Shown here piece after piece: positions 63,201 to 64,000 of a stretch of 64,000 nt of DNA. The position numbers and the translations under genes are program-made. Below the pieces are notes generated by a model, which made no database searches, was not told the DNA's origin, and saw nothing but the letters and a program-made list of their open reading frames with translations. The stretch's first letter is position 1; every line of letters starts with the position of its first letter. The stretch covers positions 62,001 to 126,000 of the forward strand of contig NZ_WPNZ01000018.1 in NCBI RefSeq assembly GCF_009755605.1, given 5' to 3'. The DNA comes from Streptomyces typhae (GTDB lineage Bacteria > Actinomycetota > Actinomycetes > Streptomycetales > Streptomycetaceae).

Positions 63201-64000
63201 CCGGGCGCGACGACGGCGAGCACGGGTGCCGCGTCGTCGAGCATGTACGCGATGCGCTCGGCCGGGTAGGCGGGGTCGACGGGCAGGTAGACCGCGCCCG
63301 CCTTGGTGACCGCGAGCAGCGCGACGATCGCTTCGACGGTGCGGGGCAGCACGACGGCGACGCGGTCCTCGGGGCGCACGCCGTGCGCGACGAGCCGTTC
63401 GGCGAGGCGGTCGGCCGCGGAGTCGAGCCGGGCGTAGGTCAGTTCGGTGCCGCCGGTGCCGAGGGCGGACTCGCCGGCCAGGGCGGGGGCGTCCGGGTGC
63501 GCCGCGGCCTGGGCCGCGAAGAGTCCGGGCAGGGTGGCGGCGCCCGCGGGCGCGGCGGGCGCCGGGGCCGGGGCGGGGGCGAGGAGGGCCGCGCGTTCGG
63601 CGGGGTCGAGGACGTCGAGGCGGTGCAGCGGCGCGTCCGGGTCCGCGCACGCGGCTTCGACGAGGCGGACGAAGCGGCGGGCGAGCGCCTCGGCGGTGGC
63701 GGCGTCGAAGAGGTCCCGCGCGTATTCGACGACGCCGTCGATGCCGTCGGCGCCGTCCCGCTCAGCGAGGGTGAACGTCAGGTCGAACTTGGCGGCGCCG
63801 CCGGTCGCGGGGACCGTCGTGGTGGTGACGCCGGGCAGCCCGATCTCCTCGCCCGCGTGGTTCTCGTGCGCGAGCATCACCTGGAACAGCGGATGCCGGG
63901 CCAGGGAGCGCTCCTCGCCGACCACGTCCACCAGGTGCTCGAAGGGCACGTCGGCGTGGGCGTACGCGGCCAGGTCGGTCTCCCGCACCCGGCCGAGCAG
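51293..64000 (-). CDS. Non-ribosomal peptide synthetase, upstream subunit (5' end outside window)
   Basis: The visible 4235 codons run off the right edge in frame. Domains by position: partial C 64000-63600, A 63540-62060, T 62000-61820, E 61790-60250; C 60210-58380, A 58310-56670, T 56610-56420; C 56380-54880, A 54830-53200, T 53150-52960, E 52910-51330. It ends EFENEWRTS and its TGA overlaps the next NRPS start (GTGA), so both subunits are translated together. The terminal E and the DCL-type C that opens the next subunit agree with hand-over of a D residue. Several domains carry low-complexity in-frame insertions. Any loading module or MbtH protein lies outside. Confidence 0.95.
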   Translation of the reverse strand: MLGRVRETDLAAYAHADVPFEHLVDVVGEERSLARHPLFQVMLAHENHAGEEIGLPGVTTTTVPATGGAAKFDLTFTLAERDGADGIDGVVEYARDLFDAATAEALARRFVRLVEAACADPDAPLHRLDVLDPAERAALLAPAPAPAPAAPAGAATLPGLFAAQAAAHPDAPALAGESALGTGGTELTYARLDSAADRLAERLVAHGVRPEDRVAVVLPRTVEAIVALLAVTKAGAVYLPVDPAYPAERIAYMLDDAAPVLAVVAPGTDHPGLKGLPLLTPDAATAAEPGKDPGVWRELRPDAAAYVIYTSGSTGRPKGVVVTHGGLPALARTVTDAFGTGPGSRVLQFASLSFDTSVWEIVMALLSGAALEIVPAERRLGAPLAAFLAERRVTHLTVPPAVLAALPGDAVPAGATLIVAGEACTPELVRERAHGTRMFNSYGPTETTVDATLWTCDPDALREGPVPVGRPVAETGVHLLDAALQPVPPGTPGELYVTGSGLARGYHRRPGLTSERFLADPYGPAGTRMYRTGDLARRNPDGDLEYLGRADGQVKVRGFRVEPGEIEAALTARAGVAQAVVVVRTDRPGQQLLTGYVVPAPGAAIDPDALRADLARELPDYLVPAVLVELPALPLSPHGKVDRAALPVPLSGTADDAPPTGTAGRIAELFAQVLRIGSVGGHDSFFALGGDSISSIQLVARARQAGLALTARLVFEHRTPAALAAVVTPADAPRDADDGTQSGPAPLTPLMRWLARHPGHWRGFHQSVLVSVPADLEEERLRAALDGLLAAHAMLRARAVTAPDGTVTLDAGVRDGAAVRDGAVVRDGAVVRDGAVVRDGAAVRDDALRDDDALRDGAGAALAPSAPTAPTAPSAPTAPTAPSAPTALTALTVLDATDAGAARLRELIARESERAAAALDPDAGRMLRAVWFRRGSGDGRLLLTVHHLAVDGVSWRVLLSDLAEAVTTGRAPARPTTSFAHWSRRLAATADAYEEERPYWRTVLAAAPDPLAVSDGAATTVDGGAGEFLTRLPADLTATLLTDVATAFHARHEEILLAALARAVGGGEDGLLVDVESHGRHEELVDGAELSRTVGWFTTQYPVRIGAGPGDLGTCVKRVKERLRAVPRHGTGYGLLHDQAASGARIAFNYLGRFGADTPDGHWSPAPESDAVHPGDLPVLLDGHVLDINASTLDGAHGPEMTIRWTYARDRVGHERIADLAERFTGALTELAARHAEPGFAGHTPSDFPLLAPAPDDLAALERLHPGLTDALPLSPLQQGLAFHALAEPDAPDVYVVQLELEITGALDPARLRDAARTVVALRPALGAAFRQLPDGTLAQVVTADGTAPEWREHDLRTGYEGAGAAGEALTLARNGAEVAGDALVRSGADVAGDALVRSGSDAVGQASIRGGLDAAADAPARSGSDTAGEALASSRSDVSGAALAVARGGLDVAADALAHSGPDAVGEAPAHSGPDAAGEAPARSGPDAVGEAPARSGPDAAGEAPARSGPDAAGEAPARSGPDAVGEAPAHCGPDAVGEAPARSGPDAAGEALARIAEQDRTRRFDLTRPPLLRLTLARLADDRHRLLLTSHHLLLDGWSAPLLLTDLFTAYAGGTPVHRRPFADYLGWLAERDQDAARDAWRRALDGVREPTLVAPDARDTPPGLPAEAELVVDQGRTAALEEAARTAGTTLNTLVQTGWGLVLGRLTGRDDVVFGSAVSGRPAELDGVEAMIGLFVNTLPTRVRCAPGTSIGAIAADLHARQLTLLDHQYVGLADIQRAVGLPALFDTMTVFENYPFDEETLSDSERSAGLQVRGVGGRDASHYPLTLAVTLREGRLRLVLKHRPDVWPTADADHVLHLLAGALEALAHRPDTPAGALDLTVGDPSLLHAGPHEPPEGPGIAATVAATAAARPDAVALRPLAGGPPVTYAELTARAAGLAARLRAAGAGPERVVGVLLPRSTDLVTALLGTLWAGAAFLPLHPDWPAARSRTVLADAGAVALVGDADTRSPLDGLPVVPVVPVVPVAPVVPVVPVAPVRPVASVAPALPVDSAAPLAPVDRGAARPDPGPLGTPAPESVAPPAAVGPDHLAYVMYTSGSTGVPKGVAVTQADVLALAADRRYDGAAHRSVLMHSPHSFDATTYELWVTLLRGGEIVLAPDEALDPARWRELLDGAEAGAAWFTAGLFALLAEQAPEAFAGLREVWTGGDVVPPAAVRAALAAAPGLRVVNGYGPTETTTFATAGPVDPRAASDGTPLPIGTPLDGVGARVLDGALRPVPRGTAGELYLGGGAPARGYLGRPGLTAERFVADPWGGPGARMYRTGDLVRLRPDGSLDFLGRADDQIKLRGHRVEPGETEAALRALPGIAHAAVQARADLPGGPGLLAHVVPGTGALLQPDAIRKELLRTLPAYQVPSAVLTVDEIPLTAHGKVDRAALPAPAAPAVPAEEASAAPSGQREELLCRLFADALGVTRCGPHDDFFDLGGHSLSAMRLVGAARAALDAELSVRDLFTARTPAATAALLRPAHRPALRPVLRSTDAELPLSPAQQRLWFLDRLADEPTAAYNVPIALRVAGRLDADALRAALGDLVARQSALRTVFPDREGRAVQQVLAPAEVAVDLRVLDGCAAGADEELGRAARRPFALDREIPLRATLLREREGHDVLLLLLHHIAADEWSVRPLLTDLATAYAARREGTAPRWDALPVTYADYTLWQRETLGGGEAGPEGPAGETGETGETGKRGDGAQASGSGTEVPEGGPEVLGAGPGEPEGGPGAAGEPGESGEPGAAGSQIAYWQRQLAGIPAELPLPLDRPRTADTGTDGDVVEFAVPDAVREGIARLARRAGATPFMVAHAALAALLRRIGCGTDLPVGTLVAGRDEAALHDLVGFFVNTLVLRTDAGGDPTPAELVARAKAVDLAAFDHADVPFERLVDVLEVPRSLARHPLFQVMLNHQTRTPEGPRLGGLATAPVPVHTRTAKFDLTFTLVQDPGPDGALSGGITYRTGLFDAATVRDLADRFLRVLATFATAPDAPLSSQDLLDPAERHRVLTQWNAAEEPVEAPDLPAAFAAQAARTPDAPAVIGEDRTLSYGELLARADALATLLRRRGVRGGDLVAVLLPRSVDLVVAAHAVHRADAVYLPLDPDHPAPWLTAALDRNPPRAVLACTATGRLLPDAAPWPVLLLDADAAPDAGRAEPHDRAAHPDTPAPDPVPATGLVPAPGLVPAPGPVPAPDRPAYVLHTSGSTGTPKPVVVPHGALANRLAWTARRFPLGPGRRMLMKASPGFDVSVWEIFGPLLTGAAVVVVGADGHRDPARVARLIRAHRVDAVHFVPSMLALFAAEPEAARCTGLRWVFSGGEALTDALVTECARVLPAAVVNQYGPTEAAVDVTARQAVPGEQPLVPLGAPGAGTRAYVLDDLLRPVPPGVTGELYLGGAQLALGYLGQSARTAERFVADPWGPAGARLYRTGDLARWNRSGELEFVGRADDQVKLGGVRVEPEEVRAALAHHPEVRDAAVLVRDDLPGADGGRLVGYVTSARAELDPALDPEDVVRYAAGLLPAALVPAAVVVLDAFPLTVGGKLDRSALPAPRPAGDPAGADGTQGAEHAPRDATERIVADRMAELLRVPAVGPHDSFFALGGDSITSIQLVGSVRRHGLVITPREIFEQRTPAALAAVARREEAVPAVHDAGHGELPPTPVMRALRERGGDPRAFHQSILVAVAPDLTLERLRTAVGLLVARHAVLAARLESGTDGVIGTDGVTGTDRMDRMDRTHRTDGAWTVRVPRTPAERPADVVRRMPVSGGGTTDLERAVRAASEAAVVELDPWRGAVLRVVWFDRGPGRPGRLLIVAHHLVVDAVSWRILLPDLAALCADPDGVLPPVEVSFRTWARALSAAAGDRRHELPYWREILGSAAEADTSPAPKTPTPETRAAEPRAAEPRAAQPRAAEKGTPKTSGVPGGPVRDIASTVPAALTEAVLTEVPAAFHCTEQDVLLAALTLAVTRQRPDRTSAVVLLEGHGRADDVLEHGDLSRTVGWFTSLHPVRTDLDGADPRTAAEDPQQAGRVLKAVKERLRSVPDQGIGYGQLRYLDPVSGAELAALPAPRVGFNYLGRFDVDDTPEPEPWTPAPESAAVWREPAAVGAQCPLDLTVTALRRPSGTELSVIWQHATAHLGADEVADLDRWWHTALHTLVAAARSDAAGHTPSDLGLLSLSQDEIDEFENEWRTS
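54290..54365. repeat. 18 bp repeats in module 3 A domain
   Basis: Four units of type GGGTGCGGGTACGAGACC encode VPAPGL-type hexapeptides in the loop just before the ATP-binding TSGSTG motif. Confidence 0.85.
55620..55815. repeat. Collagen-like Gly repeats in module 3 C domain
   Basis: Plus-strand runs of CCGGGCTCCCCGG- and CCCGGTCTC-type units encode Gly-Glu-Thr, Gly-Glu-Pro and Gly-Gly-Pro tripeptide-rich sequence in a surface loop between YTLWQRETL and IAYWQRQLAG. Confidence 0.8.
57880..57955. repeat. 9 bp Val-Pro repeats in module 2 A domain
   Basis: Units of type GGGACGACA/GGGGCGACA recur about seven times and encode a VVPVVPVAP-style run in the loop before the A3 core motif. Confidence 0.8.
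59338..59890. repeat. 36 bp minisatellite inside module 2 condensation domain
   Basis: About 15 tandem units with period 36 bp encode 12-residue repeats of the type RSGPDAAGEAPA. Units are most uniform at 59340-59630 (toward the C-terminal end of the array) and diverge further on (RSGADVAGDALV, RGGLDAAADAPA), as expected of directional expansion and decay. The frame is open throughout. Confidence 0.95.
60250..64000 (-). other. NRPS first visible module: (C)-A-T-E
   Basis: The C domain is cut by the window edge; its end (YAHADVPFEHLVDVV, ARHPLFQVMLAHEN) looks LCL-like. The A pocket reads D-T-W-T-I-A-S-V-D-(K), not confidently assignable. T has GGDSISSIQL and E has HHLAVDGVSW. Residue 1 is expected to be D. 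The E domain holds an insertion of about 70 residues made of two repeat families. Confidence 0.8.
61340..61565. repeat. Two adjacent repeat arrays inside first-module E domain
   Basis: A 27 bp unit (about three copies, 61340-61412) encodes APSAPTAPT-type sequence. An 18 bp unit GTCCCGCACAACGGCGCC (about five copies, 61466-61565) encodes VVRDGA repeats. Both lie between the RARAVTAPDGTVTLDAG strand and the helix before HHLAVDGVSW. Confidence 0.9.

Noticed and set aside
35589..64000. Exact seven-residue structure prediction, including hydroxyornithine positions
   Set aside because: Three or four pocket codes are not assignable by eye, no ornithine monooxygenase or formyltransferase is in the window, and the first module is incomplete.

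Overview
The window is high-GC actinomycete DNA, almost certainly from a Streptomyces chromosome. It carries two tandem chaplins, a DUF574-type methyltransferase, a snapalysin-like protease, a GH19 chitinase with a DasR-like operator, an ECF41 sigma factor and giant modular NRPS genes. No phage, plasmid or insertion-sequence gene is visible, and I found no rRNA, tRNA or CRISPR array.

Positions 1-29.9 kb are an accessory-type region of mostly small independent units. It opens with the 5' end of a condensation-domain protein, then a DoxX protein, a secreted metalloprotease, a methyltransferase and a secreted chitinase. After a small membrane protein come RNase HI with a zinc-knuckle tail, a cyclotransferase-SGNH hydrolase fusion, a GlxA-type regulator divergent from a dienelactone-hydrolase-like enzyme, and a streptogrisin-type protease. 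An acyl-CoA dehydrogenase/PadR pair follows, then a CMD protein coupled to its ECF41 sigma factor, and the two chaplins. Next are a putative operon of serine hydrolase, response regulator and histidine kinase, and a BlaI/M56 pair. A gene-decay patch (23.6-24.7 kb) with kinase, regulator and ABC permease fragments precedes a methyltransferase, an amidohydrolase and a TetR/NCS1 permease pair.

Positions 29.9-64 kb are one iron-acquisition and NRPS locus. Two half-size ABC transporters (29.9-33.4 kb) follow a siderophore-interacting flavoreductase on the minus strand. Opposite lies a Tat-exported lipoprotein resembling siderophore-binding proteins, and a DmdR/IdeR-like iron box sits between the two divergent units. 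Two NRPS genes then occupy 35.6 kb to the right edge on the minus strand. Read in order of synthesis, the seven visible modules are (C)A-T-E, C-A-T, C-A-T-E | C-A-T-E, C-A-T, C-A-T-E, C-A-T, with no thioesterase. My hand-read pocket residues give confident Gly and Ser for modules 5 and 6 and Val-like for module 2; the others are uncertain. The simplest reading is a peptide siderophore of at least seven residues with D residues at 1, 3, 4 and 6. The NRPS start, any MbtH protein and any ornithine-tailoring enzymes would lie to the right of the window.

The most unusual property is in-frame minisatellite expansion. Short tandem repeats (9-36 bp units) have grown inside NRPS domains, most strikingly a roughly 550 bp array inside one condensation domain. 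Similar repeats occur in the M56 protease, in the histidine-kinase sensor loop and in two intergenic regions.
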